A stretch of 64,000 bases of DNA, from positions 310,001 through 374,000 of the forward strand of contig NZ_BAAAYL010000001.1 of NCBI RefSeq assembly GCF_039536205.1. The letters are read 5' to 3'. Source of the DNA: Streptomyces sannanensis (lineage in GTDB: Bacteria; Actinomycetota; Actinomycetes; Streptomycetales; Streptomycetaceae). A program made the translations under genes and the position numbers. The notes below the pieces were generated by a model, which saw only the letters and a list, made by a program, of their open reading frames with translations, did not search any database and was not told the DNA's origin. Positions 1 through 7,729 of the stretch are shown piece after piece. Position 1 is the stretch's first letter, and every line of letters begins with the position of its first letter.

Positions 1-1209
1 CGCTGTGTCGACCTGCGCGACGAGGCTCGCCTCGGAGGCGTACCCGTGCCGCTCAAGGAGCGCGGTCCAGCCTTCCTTCAGCTGGGTGGTGTAGACGAGC
101 GAACCCGGCCCCACCAGGGGTTTGACCCCCGCGTACAGCAGGACGCTCATGCACAGCGCGACAGACGGGATGATCTCCTCGCGCTCCAGATGGTCACGGA
201 TGGCGGCAGGCTCCAGGGGCACCTTGAGGTCCTTGAAGCGCGGGTCCGCCGGTACCAGGTCCGATCCGTCGACGAACAGGCGGAGCAGTTCGGGTCGGCC
301 GGGGTACTTGCGCCAGAAGAAGTGAGTGCCCTTGCCGGCGGCCTCGTCCCAGGCAACCACGATGCCTCGGAAGGCATCCAGGACGTGCTGCCGGAATTCC
401 GCGTCAAAGAGCGCAGCGGAGAGGAAGTTCTCCCCTGCGAGCAGCTCAACGAGGCACTCTCGCGCCACATCCTCGGAGTTGGCGTAGAGCAACTCCGGAA
501 CGTCTCGACGGAGTTCCTGTGAGAACAGCATCGGCCAGGTACGCCGCAGCGCGACAGCGAGCTGGTCGCGGTGGCGGTTAGTGTGCGAGTAGTCGAGGCC
601 GTTGAGGAGGCCCTGGTACTCGATCAGGAAGGCTTGGTCGTCCGACTTGAAGCGTTCCCAGCGCTTGAGTGCGCGCAGCCGTTCAACGAAGTCGAAGGAC
701 CGGACGCTCGTGTAGTACATCGCATCACGGTGTTCCTTCGCTTTGAAGTAGGGGATCGCCTCCCCGCGAAACTGGAAGCCGTTGCGCATGTAATGGTTAC
801 TCGGTGGCACGTTGCTGCACGAAAACGTAACGATCGGCCGCCGACCGCCGCCTCCCACCAGCCTGTCCGCGTTGGCGATGATGTTGGTCCCCAACAGCAG
901 CGGGTGGTTCAGCAGCTGGTGGTGATCCACGATATTGATCGCACGCACGTCACTCGCGTCCACGGAGACCTCCGCTGCGGCTGGCCCGAACGCCTGCCGT
1001 AGCACCTGCCGGACGGCGCGCGCGACAGCTTCCTGCCGGTCGGCGTGCACCGGGCCGACGCGGGCCGGCTGAAGTCCTGCCGCGTACTCACCCAGGGGCC
1101 TGTCGATCTCAAAATACGGTGCCATGCTGGGCACGTACTGCCGGATCTGCCCGACGATGGCGTCGAGGCTCCCCCTGACCCGCTTTTCGTCCATGTCCGC
1201 CTTCGTCAT
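1..1209 (-). CDS. Unrecognised protein coupled to hypF (partial, C-terminus outside window)
   Basis: The frame is open from an ATG at 1209 to base 1: 403 codons without a stop, so the gene continues past the window edge. The ATG overlaps the HypF stop as ATGA, which implies translational coupling to hypF. No signal peptide or membrane segment is visible. Polar clusters that could be catalytic or metal-binding are D95-H96-H97 with H102, and C131 followed by N138-H139. I do not recognise the family. It is not HypA, HypB, HypC or HypD. Its position as the fourth gene of the HypE/HypF operon suggests it may receive or use the group made by HypE and HypF, but that is inference. Confidence 0.85.
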   Translation of the reverse strand, partial: MTKADMDEKRVRGSLDAIVGQIRQYVPSMAPYFEIDRPLGEYAAGLQPARVGPVHADRQEAVARAVRQVLRQAFGPAAAEVSVDASDVRAINIVDHHQLLNHPLLLGTNIIANADRLVGGGGRRPIVTFSCSNVPPSNHYMRNGFQFRGEAIPYFKAKEHRDAMYYTSVRSFDFVERLRALKRWERFKSDDQAFLIEYQGLLNGLDYSHTNRHRDQLAVALRRTWPMLFSQELRRDVPELLYANSEDVARECLVELLAGENFLSAALFDAEFRQHVLDAFRGIVVAWDEAAGKGTHFFWRKYPGRPELLRLFVDGSDLVPADPRFKDLKVPLEPAAIRDHLEREEIIPSVALCMSVLLYAGVKPLVGPGSLVYTTQLKEGWTALLERHGYASEASLVAQVDTA

Positions 1210-3515
1210 GAGTTGGCCCGGGCGGCGGCGACCATAGCCTGTCCTGCGGAGAGCCCGCCGTCATTGGTGGGGATACGGCTGTGGGTGTGCACGCTGAGTC
1301 CGGCCTGGGTCAGCTCCTGTTCGGCCCTGACCAGGAGGTGCTGGTTCAGGAACACACCGCCGCTGAGGACGACGTCCTTCAGCCCGCTGGTGAGCGACAG
1401 GCGCAGGCAGATCTCCACCACCGCACGAACCACGCTCTCGTGAAACGTCCGGCTCACCTGCGCCGCAGAGCTGCCGCGGTCGGAGACATCCGACAGGAGC
1501 GCCTCCAGCCATGGCCTGTGGTCGATGACGAGGCGGCCGTCCTCATCCTGCAGCCGCAACGGCCAGGGCTCCGCCGGGGTGTGATCCCAGGCGATGAGCT
1601 GTTCGAGCTCGATGGCCGCCTGCCCCTCGTAGCCCACCTGCTCGCACACGCCGAGCAGGGCGGAGTAGGCGTCGAACAACCGACCCATGCTGGAGGTCTC
1701 CGGCGCGTTGATGCCTCGTGCGGCCATCTTCATGAGGACACCGACCTCGAAGGGATCCCGCCGCTGAAGGAGGTCGAGCGGCAGGGCCGCGGCGTCGGCG
1801 CCGAAATGCTGCGCCAGGAGGCCGATGGCGACCCGGGCGGGCTCTCGCACGGCCTTGTCGCCACCCGGCAGCCGGAAGCGCGCCAGGTGCGCCTTCCGCT
1901 CGAAGCCGCGGTAGTCGCCGATCAGGAACTCACCTCCCCAGATCGTGCCGTCGGTGCCGTAGCCGGTGCCGTCGAATACGACTCCTATCACAGGCCGGTC
2001 CAGTCCGTTGTCCGCCATGCAGGAGGCCATGTGGGCATGGTGGTGCTGGACGGCCACCAGCTGCACGTCCTGGCAGGAGGCGGCGTAGCGGGTGCTGTGG
2101 AAGTCGGGATGCAGGTCATGGGCGACGTACTTCGGCGTCATACCAAACATGGCGCGCAGGTGCGCGATCGTATCGGCGAAGAACTGCTGGTTGCCCAGGG
2201 TCTTGAGGTCACCGATGTGCTGGCTGACGTAGAGGTTGTCGCCGCTGCCGAGGCACACGGTGTTCTTGAGTTCCGCGCCGAGTGCCAGGACGGGCGGCAC
2301 CGGGAAGGGAGTCGGCACAGGGTCAGGGACGTAGCCACGGGCGCGTCGCACGAAGGCGACCTTCGGGTCGACCGTACTGTGCACGACGCGGGCGATCGAA
2401 TCGTCCACGCGCGTGTGGATCTCGCGGTCGTGCACGAGGAAGGCATCGGCAAGGCTCTGCAGACTGTGCAGCGCCTCGTCCTCGGTGCAGGCCATCGGCT
2501 CGTCCGGTGCGTTGGCGCTGGTCGCGATCAGTACCGGGCCGACGGCATGGAGGAGGAGGTGTTGCAACGGCGTGGCCGGCAGCATGAACCCCAGCGTGGT
2601 GGAGCCTGGTGCCACGTCAGGTGAGAGTCCGCTGTCCGGCCGGGCCTGAAGCAGCACGATCGGGCGTCCGGGTGACTCCAGGAGCCGCCGCTCCTGATCG
2701 TCGATCACGGCGTACTCGGCGACTGTCGCACTGTCACGCGCGAGCAGTGCGAAGGGTTTGCTGCTGCGCTCCTTGCGCGCCCGCAGCTCGGTCACTGCGG
2801 AACGGCTGCAAGGATCAGCCATCAGCTGGTAGCCGCCGAGTGCCTTGACCGCCAGGATGCGCCCGTCTCGAAGCATCTCGGCGGCCACGGACACTGGATC
2901 GGACGTGCCGACCTTGGAGCCGTCCGGCAGCAACAGCCGTACCTGCGGGCCGCACGACCGGCATGCGTTGGGCTGGGCGTGGAACCGCCGGTCCGCGGGC
3001 GACTCGTACTCACCCTGGCACTCCGGACACATGGCGAAGTCCGCCATGGTGGTCTTCGGTCGGTCGTAAGGGAGGCCACGGATGATGCTGTATCGCGGTC
3101 CGCAGTTGGTGCAGTTGAGTAGGGGGTAGCGGTGGCGCCGGTCGTCCGGGTCGAAGAGCTCCTTCGCGCAGTCGGCGCACACGTAGCTGTCCGGGGTGAC
3201 CAGAGCTCCGGCCCCTCCGTCCGACTCGCTGTGTCGAATGGTGAACGAGGAGGTCCAGTCGCGCACCGGCTCCTCGGCGACCATGGTGCAGGAATCGATG
3301 CGGGCCAGGTCGGGAAGCCGCTTCAACAGCTCCTCGCCGAATATGTCGGCCTCTTCACGCGGTCCTTCGATGCAGATCGTGACGCCCCGGGTGTCGTTGC
3401 GCACCCAGCCACCCAGCATGTGCTGGGTGGCCAGGCGGTACACATAGGGCCGGAAGCCCACGCCCTGCACGAAGCCGGCCACCTCAAGGGTCCTGCGTAC
3501 CGCCTCGGCCGCCAT
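1206..3515 (-). CDS. hypF: Carbamoyltransferase HypF (full length)
   Basis: HypF uses carbamoyl phosphate and ATP to make carbamoyl-adenylate and transfers the carbamoyl group to the C-terminal Cys of HypE. The 769 aa protein has every expected module: an N-terminal acylphosphatase domain (GVGFRP with Arg22, and Asn40), two zinc fingers with four Cys pairs (113/116, 135/138, 163/166, 185/188), a YrdC-like domain around residues 200-380, and a Kae1/TobZ-like C-terminal domain with the HHHAH metal motif. Length matches the family (about 750). The ATG at 3515 overlaps the hypE stop by one base. The family normally matures [NiFe]-hydrogenase, but no hydrogenase gene is visible here. Confidence 0.95.
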   Translation of the reverse strand: MAAEAVRRTLEVAGFVQGVGFRPYVYRLATQHMLGGWVRNDTRGVTICIEGPREEADIFGEELLKRLPDLARIDSCTMVAEEPVRDWTSSFTIRHSESDGGAGALVTPDSYVCADCAKELFDPDDRRHRYPLLNCTNCGPRYSIIRGLPYDRPKTTMADFAMCPECQGEYESPADRRFHAQPNACRSCGPQVRLLLPDGSKVGTSDPVSVAAEMLRDGRILAVKALGGYQLMADPCSRSAVTELRARKERSSKPFALLARDSATVAEYAVIDDQERRLLESPGRPIVLLQARPDSGLSPDVAPGSTTLGFMLPATPLQHLLLHAVGPVLIATSANAPDEPMACTEDEALHSLQSLADAFLVHDREIHTRVDDSIARVVHSTVDPKVAFVRRARGYVPDPVPTPFPVPPVLALGAELKNTVCLGSGDNLYVSQHIGDLKTLGNQQFFADTIAHLRAMFGMTPKYVAHDLHPDFHSTRYAASCQDVQLVAVQHHHAHMASCMADNGLDRPVIGVVFDGTGYGTDGTIWGGEFLIGDYRGFERKAHLARFRLPGGDKAVREPARVAIGLLAQHFGADAAALPLDLLQRRDPFEVGVLMKMAARGINAPETSSMGRLFDAYSALLGVCEQVGYEGQAAIELEQLIAWDHTPAEPWPLRLQDEDGRLVIDHRPWLEALLSDVSDRGSSAAQVSRTFHESVVRAVVEICLRLSLTSGLKDVVLSGGVFLNQHLLVRAEQELTQAGLSVHTHSRIPTNDGGLSAGQAMVAAARANS

Positions 3516-4525
3516 CAGCAGAGCCTCGGCAACTGGGCTCCGTACAACAGTTCAACGGTGGAGACACGGCCGTCTACGTCGACCATCCGGACGGTGCCTG
3601 CCTCGGCGGTGACGACCTGCCCGACCACCGCGGCCTGCGCGCACTCCGGGTGGGCGTGCAGGGCCTTGAGGGCCGCCTCTGCCTGCTCGGCCGCGACAAC
3701 CAGGCAGAGGTTTCCCTCGTTGGCGAGGTACATCACGTCGACACCGAGCATGTCCGCCGCCATGGCCGTCTCCGGCCGGATCGGCAGGGCCGATGCGTCC
3801 AGTTCGATGGTAATGGCCGACGCCTGGGCGAACTCGTTGACGACCGTGCCGAGTCCGCCGCGGGTGATATCCCGGATGCAGCGCACACCGTCACCGCAGG
3901 TGTCGAGGACATCCGCGACGACATGGCTGAGCACCGCACAGTCGCTGTGAACGCGCCGCTCGAATCCCAGTCCCTCTCGCATGGAGAGGATGTGGATGCT
4001 GTGGTCGCCGAGGAAGCCCGTGACGATGACCTGGTCACCGGTCTGGAGTGTCCGACTGGACAGCGTGAACGGGCGCTCGAGCATTCCCACACCAGTGGTG
4101 TTGAGGAAGATTCCGTCTGCCTCTCCTCGCCGGACGACCTTGGTGTCGCCGGCCACGATCTTCACATCTGCCACCCTGGCAGCATCCCTGACGGAGCGTA
4201 GGATTCGGCGGAAGTCTTCGAGCTCGAAGCCTTCCTCCAGTACGACAGCCAAGGTCAGGTAAAGCGGCCGCGCACCACTCACCGCGAGATCGTTGACCGT
4301 GCCGGCTATAGCGATCTTGCCGATGTCGCCGTTGCCGAAGAAGATCGGGTCAACCACGAACGAGTCGGTCGTCATTGCTATTCGCATGCTGGGGAGCTCC
4401 AGCAGTGCGCTGTCCTCCATCTCACCGATGTAGGTGTCGCCAAGTATCCCGGCGATGGTCCCCGAGATGAGCTCTTGGCTCATCCCGCCACCGGCTCCAT
4501 GGTCAAGGACGACCTTGTCTGTCAC
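3515..4525 (-). CDS. hypE: Carbamoyl dehydratase HypE
   Basis: HypE is a PurM/AIR-synthetase-like ATPase. It dehydrates the carbamoyl group placed by HypF on its C-terminal Cys, giving a protein thiocyanate, the source of cyanide for Fe(CN)2CO centres. The 336 aa protein starts with an HGAGGG-containing segment, carries the GDTKVV nucleotide-binding stretch, and ends in PRLC, so the essential terminal Cys is present. The start is GTG at 4525 with AGGAGAGG upstream. It lies 36 nt downstream of the diiron-type gene and is fused at its stop (TGATG) to hypF. No HypC/HypD acceptor complex is encoded in the visible DNA, so the recipient of the cyano group is unknown. Confidence 0.95.
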   Translation of the reverse strand: MTDKVVLDHGAGGGMSQELISGTIAGILGDTYIGEMEDSALLELPSMRIAMTTDSFVVDPIFFGNGDIGKIAIAGTVNDLAVSGARPLYLTLAVVLEEGFELEDFRRILRSVRDAARVADVKIVAGDTKVVRRGEADGIFLNTTGVGMLERPFTLSSRTLQTGDQVIVTGFLGDHSIHILSMREGLGFERRVHSDCAVLSHVVADVLDTCGDGVRCIRDITRGGLGTVVNEFAQASAITIELDASALPIRPETAMAADMLGVDVMYLANEGNLCLVVAAEQAEAALKALHAHPECAQAAVVGQVVTAEAGTVRMVDVDGRVSTVELLYGAQLPRLC

Positions 4526-4561
4526 GTGCCAACCTCTCCTACTCGCGGCGTTGTGGTCTGT

Positions 4562-5278
4562 TCAGACAGCGGTGCCTGCGGGCTCGGCAAGGGCTTTGTC
4601 GAGGAGGGCGTCCCACCAGACCTGCATGACCTCGATCGCGTCCAGGCCACCCTGCCGGACCTCCCCTCGATCGATCGCCTCGCCCTCGGGGAACTCGACA
4701 CCAGTCTGGTCGAGGTCCACGAACGCAGCCAGGCCATCCTTGTGGCCCTGCTCCACCCCGTCCTCCAGGTGGATGTCGTGGAAGCGCTTGATCAGGCTGC
4801 CCTCGTAAGTGAAGCCTCGACGGTCACAGATCTCGCGGCAGATCTCGAAGAAGACCTCGTGCTCGAAGATCGCAGCGGTCTCGGTCGCGTACAGCGCGCC
4901 CAGCGCCCGCGACGGATTCGGGGCACACAGCGCCTTGACCTCGGCCAGGAACTTGGTGGTGGCGGGGAACTCCACCCGCTTGTCCATATCGGTGCCGACG
5001 TTCAGCATGCCCTGCTTGTACATCGGGGCGTGGCCGTCCTCCTCGTCCACGTTCCGCTGCAGCTCCACCGAAACGCCCGGCTCGGCGAGCGTCTTGGTGC
5101 ACTCCACTGCTGCCTGCAGCAGGCCACAGTTCGCGAAGGAGAACTGGTAGTGCTCCATGATCAGCCAGTCCAGCGACTCCGTGCTGGCGGTGGGCAGGTG
5201 GTTCAGGAGCTTGCTCTTCACCGCGCTGGTGAACGCGTCGTTCCGCTCGTCGATCTCTACCGACAGACGCTCAGTCAT
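4562..5278 (-). CDS. Heme-oxygenase-like or ferritin-like diiron protein
   Basis: First gene of the leftward hypE-hypF operon, 238 aa, all-helical, soluble. It carries E42, an E80-x2-H83 motif inside NVDEEDGH, E139/H140, and a second E176-x2-H179 motif after H167 and H170. Two ExxH pairs, each preceded by a Glu about 37-38 residues earlier, is the ligand pattern of carboxylate-bridged diiron proteins. The overall look (MEHYQFSFAN, then the DEE-G-H helix) also recalls the heme-oxygenase-like diiron oxidase/TenA fold, which includes N-oxygenases and C-C cleaving oxidases. The ligand spacing is not the textbook pattern of either group. A redox role in making or tailoring the pathway product is inferred. 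Confidence 0.7.
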   Translation of the reverse strand: MTERLSVEIDERNDAFTSAVKSKLLNHLPTASTESLDWLIMEHYQFSFANCGLLQAAVECTKTLAEPGVSVELQRNVDEEDGHAPMYKQGMLNVGTDMDKRVEFPATTKFLAEVKALCAPNPSRALGALYATETAAIFEHEVFFEICREICDRRGFTYEGSLIKRFHDIHLEDGVEQGHKDGLAAFVDLDQTGVEFPEGEAIDRGEVRQGGLDAIEVMQVWWDALLDKALAEPAGTAV

Positions 5279-5374
5279 GGCGTGCCTCTGTTTCTCGCTG
5301 GAACGAAGGAAGGATCAGGGCGTCAACAGGCCGACGTGGGAGCCGGATTGGCCAGCCAGCTCGGGCCCCGACGT

Positions 5375-5398
5375 CCAGGAGGCTAGTCATACGCATGA
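5375..5398. promoter_or_regulatory. Left arm of a 24-bp inverted repeat, candidate operator
   Basis: This arm matches the reverse complement of 5465-5488 at 23 of 24 positions. It contains the near-palindrome TCATACGCATGA (5387-5398). It sits about 97 nt upstream of the leftward operon start at 5278. A shared site for one regulator on both divergent promoters is likely; the regulator is not identified. Confidence 0.65.
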
Positions 5399-5464
5399 AG
5401 ATCCGACAAGCAGTCAACCTGGGCTGGATTTAGCCATGTTCACGATGCGACCCATTGCAGACCC

Positions 5465-5488
5465 TCATACGTATGACTAGCCTCCTGG
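5465..5488. promoter_or_regulatory. Right arm of a 24-bp inverted repeat, candidate operator
   Basis: Partner of 5375-5398; the inner 19 bases are perfectly complementary. It includes the perfect palindrome TCATACGTATGA (5465-5476) with a central CG, a shape compatible with LacI-family and several other dimeric regulators. It lies about 50 nt upstream of the rightward operon start at 5538. The LacI-family gene at 10982 is one possible ligand-responsive partner; this is inference. Confidence 0.65.
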
Positions 5489-5537
5489 GTTGTCTGGTGC
5501 CCGCTCTTGGCGTCCTCATCCTCACAACGGAAGTGAC

Positions 5538-6122
5538 ATGTCCCGATACGCGATCCTGACCAACGATCTGCAACGCGATCTGGTCGACAAGAACGAGCAG
5601 CGCAAAGCCAACGTGGAGCGGATGACTCCGGACTTCACGCGGTTCCTCTCGGAGATGCGGGAGCTGAACGTCCCAGTCATCCACCTGCAGCTGATCTATG
5701 ACGAGGGCGACAAGAAGATCGAGCTCCACGATGGCCGCATCCCGGTGCTGCGGGGCACGCCCGGGGCGGAGCTGCTACCGGAGTTCGTGCATCCGTCGGA
5801 CGTCATCATGGAGAAGAAGAAGGACAGCGGCTTCTTTGAGACGAAGCTTCACGAGTACCTTGAGGAGCACGGAATTGACACCGTGATCATCACGGGGATG
5901 CAGGCCCAGGTGTGCATCCAGACCACCGCGGCCGACGCACATTTCCGCGGCTACAACGTGATCGTCCCCTCGGACGGTGTCGTCTCGACGCGTGACGAGG
6001 ACCGGGTCAGGGCGCTCGAGTGGCTCGCCTCGTACTGCGCAGTGGTAGTTCCGATGACGGACGTGGTCGCCCGCATCCGGGACAAGGCCGGCTTCGACTT
6101 CTCCGTCCAGGCGCTGGCGTAA
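5538..6122 (+). CDS. Isochorismatase-family cysteine hydrolase
   Basis: A 194 aa hydrolase of the isochorismatase/N-carbamoylsarcosine amidase/nicotinamidase superfamily. The catalytic triad is visible: D10 (LTNDLQRDL), K94 (MEKKKDSGFF) and the nucleophile C126 (QAQVCIQTTAADA). These enzymes hydrolyse amide, carbamoyl or enol-ether bonds; the substrate cannot be told from sequence. ATG at 5538 was chosen because GGAAG lies just upstream; an earlier in-frame start at 5490 overlaps the inverted repeat and lacks a good ribosome site. It is the first gene of the rightward operon and is followed after 34 nt by the arginase-family gene. Confidence 0.9.
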   Translation: MSRYAILTNDLQRDLVDKNEQRKANVERMTPDFTRFLSEMRELNVPVIHLQLIYDEGDKKIELHDGRIPVLRGTPGAELLPEFVHPSDVIMEKKKDSGFFETKLHEYLEEHGIDTVIITGMQAQVCIQTTAADAHFRGYNVIVPSDGVVSTRDEDRVRALEWLASYCAVVVPMTDVVARIRDKAGFDFSVQALA

Positions 6123-6156
6123 CCGGGCGCGGACCAGCAGGGAGGGAGAAGCTTCA

Positions 6157-7071
6157 GTGCAGGACCTGACGGAGCCGGGTGCTCGGGTCTGGAACGGCCT
6201 GGCCGTTCCTCGCGGCTCGGCGGACTCGCCAGACGTGGTCGTCATCGGGGTGCCCTTCGAGGGCGGAGCGGGCGGTGCGGGGGGTGCGTCACTGGGCCCC
6301 GGTCGGGTCCGCGAGCTGTCGAGTCGGCTGAAGACGACCGACCGGCGCGGCCACGACGCCTCCGGCCTGCGGCTGCTCGACCTCGGGGATGTCGAGACCT
6401 GGCGCTTCGACCTCACCCGGTCGATCGACTATGTCGGAGAGGTCTACCGGTCGGTGTTCCGCGAGGTCACCGCGCCCGTGCTGACCTTCGGCGGTGACCA
6501 CTCGATCACCTACCCGATCGTCTGCGGCGCCGCACAGGGCCGGCAATTGGGGCTGGTCTGGTTCGACGCCCATCCGGACGTGCTCGATGGCTACCAGGGC
6601 TCCACGATCTCGCACGGCTCCCCGCTGCGGCGGATCGTCGAAGAGGGCGCCGTCGAGCCGGAGAACGTGCTACTTGTGGGCACCCGCGCCTACGACGCCG
6701 GCGAGGTCGAGTTCATTCGCAAGACCGGCATCAATGAGGTGCCGGCGGCGGTCTTCATGGATGACCCAGCTGGCGCCCGGCAAGCGTACCGGCGGCACAT
6801 CGAGGAGATCTCCGAGCGCGTCGACCAGTTCTACGTCACGGTCGATATCGACGTGTTGGACGCCTCTTGCGTGCCCGGCACCGGAACCCCGGTGGCCGGC
6901 GGCATCGGCACAGGCGAGCTTCTCGGCCTGCTGGAGCAGCTCCCGGAGCCCGTACTCGCCTATGACATCGTCGAGTTCGCACCGAGCCACGACGTCGGCG
7001 GCATGACCGGTCACGCGGTCATGGCGATCACCACCGCCTTCCTGGCCCGCATCGCCGCCGCGCGCGGCTGA
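6157..7071 (+). CDS. Arginase/agmatinase-family ureohydrolase
   Basis: A 304 aa binuclear-manganese hydrolase of guanidino or formimidoyl compounds. All metal ligands are present: H115 (GGDHS), D137, H139 and D141 (WFDAHPD), D230 and D232 (VDIDVLD), followed by PGTGTPVAGG. The usual DPA after the last Asp pair is DAS here, so substrate preference may differ from arginase or agmatinase. GTG at 6157 is preceded by GGGAGGGAG. It is the second gene of the rightward operon. With HypF and the carbamoyl-hydrolase-like neighbour, it points to chemistry on carbamoyl or amidino nitrogen. Confidence 0.92.
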   Translation: MQDLTEPGARVWNGLAVPRGSADSPDVVVIGVPFEGGAGGAGGASLGPGRVRELSSRLKTTDRRGHDASGLRLLDLGDVETWRFDLTRSIDYVGEVYRSVFREVTAPVLTFGGDHSITYPIVCGAAQGRQLGLVWFDAHPDVLDGYQGSTISHGSPLRRIVEEGAVEPENVLLVGTRAYDAGEVEFIRKTGINEVPAAVFMDDPAGARQAYRRHIEEISERVDQFYVTVDIDVLDASCVPGTGTPVAGGIGTGELLGLLEQLPEPVLAYDIVEFAPSHDVGGMTGHAVMAITTAFLARIAAARG

Positions 7072-7124
7072 CCCGCGACAGCCCACCTCACCCCGGTAGA
7101 CGGTCACTACCAAGGAGCATTGCA

Positions 7125-7694
7125 TTGGACGCCATGACCGTGGTCCTGACTCGCCGCAGCGTGCAGACACTCATCGAACTGGCGCCCAATGACGCGGAGT
7201 TCGCCTATCTGTTAGGCGGCGCGGCTGCCGCTCCAGACCACGGGAGCCTGCGGCCGTGGCGGTGGGTCCCACTGCGCGGCACGGACCGGGAGACGCTTGG
7301 TGCCCGCCTGGCGACCGATGTACCGCCGGAACAGCAGGAGCAGATCGTCCGAAAGGTGCTGCGGGCGCCGTTGATGGCGGCGCTGGTCTTCGCTTCCACT
7401 CCAGGTCACAAGATCCCGGAGTGGAAGCAGTTGGCCGCCGCAAGTTTCATGGCTTACGGCCTGATGCTGCTTCTGCATGCCCGCGGTTACGGCAGGATCT
7501 GGCGCACAGGCCGACTGTGCGAGAGCCGGGCCGTCCGCGAACTGCTGGGCCTGGCGCCGACGGAGCGGCTGCTTGGCTCACTCGACGTCGGCACTCCCGA
7601 CGGTGCGAAGCCACCAGTTCGCCGGTCGACCGGGGACATCGCCGACCGGGTCTCCGTCTTCGCACCCACGACAGCCATGCACCAACCGGCGTGA
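7125..7694 (+). CDS. Nitroreductase-family (YdjA-like) flavoprotein, contains TTA codon
   Basis: A 189 aa protein of the FMN nitroreductase superfamily. RRSVQTLIELAP near the N-terminus and PDHGSLRPWRW at about residue 38 match the YdjA-type FMN-binding signature. The family reduces nitro, quinone or enone groups, or dehydrogenates substrates. TTG at 7125 is the likely start, because AAGGAG at 7112-7117 is well spaced from it and too far from the ATG at 7134. Codon 30 (7212-7214) is TTA, so translation probably needs the bldA leucyl-tRNA, as is common in Streptomyces specialised-metabolite genes. It is third in the rightward operon. Confidence 0.88.
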   Translation: MDAMTVVLTRRSVQTLIELAPNDAEFAYLLGGAAAAPDHGSLRPWRWVPLRGTDRETLGARLATDVPPEQQEQIVRKVLRAPLMAALVFASTPGHKIPEWKQLAAASFMAYGLMLLLHARGYGRIWRTGRLCESRAVRELLGLAPTERLLGSLDVGTPDGAKPPVRRSTGDIADRVSVFAPTTAMHQPA

Positions 7695-7729
7695 TCCCGA
7701 GTCCGCACATTCCTCCTATGGAGATCACC

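Noticed and set aside
1..5278. A conventional hydrogenase maturation operon
   Set aside because: Only hypE and hypF are present; hypA, hypB, hypC, hypD and hydrogenase subunits are not seen, and the neighbours are not hydrogenase genes. The DNA left of base 1 is unknown, so this is a conditional rejection.
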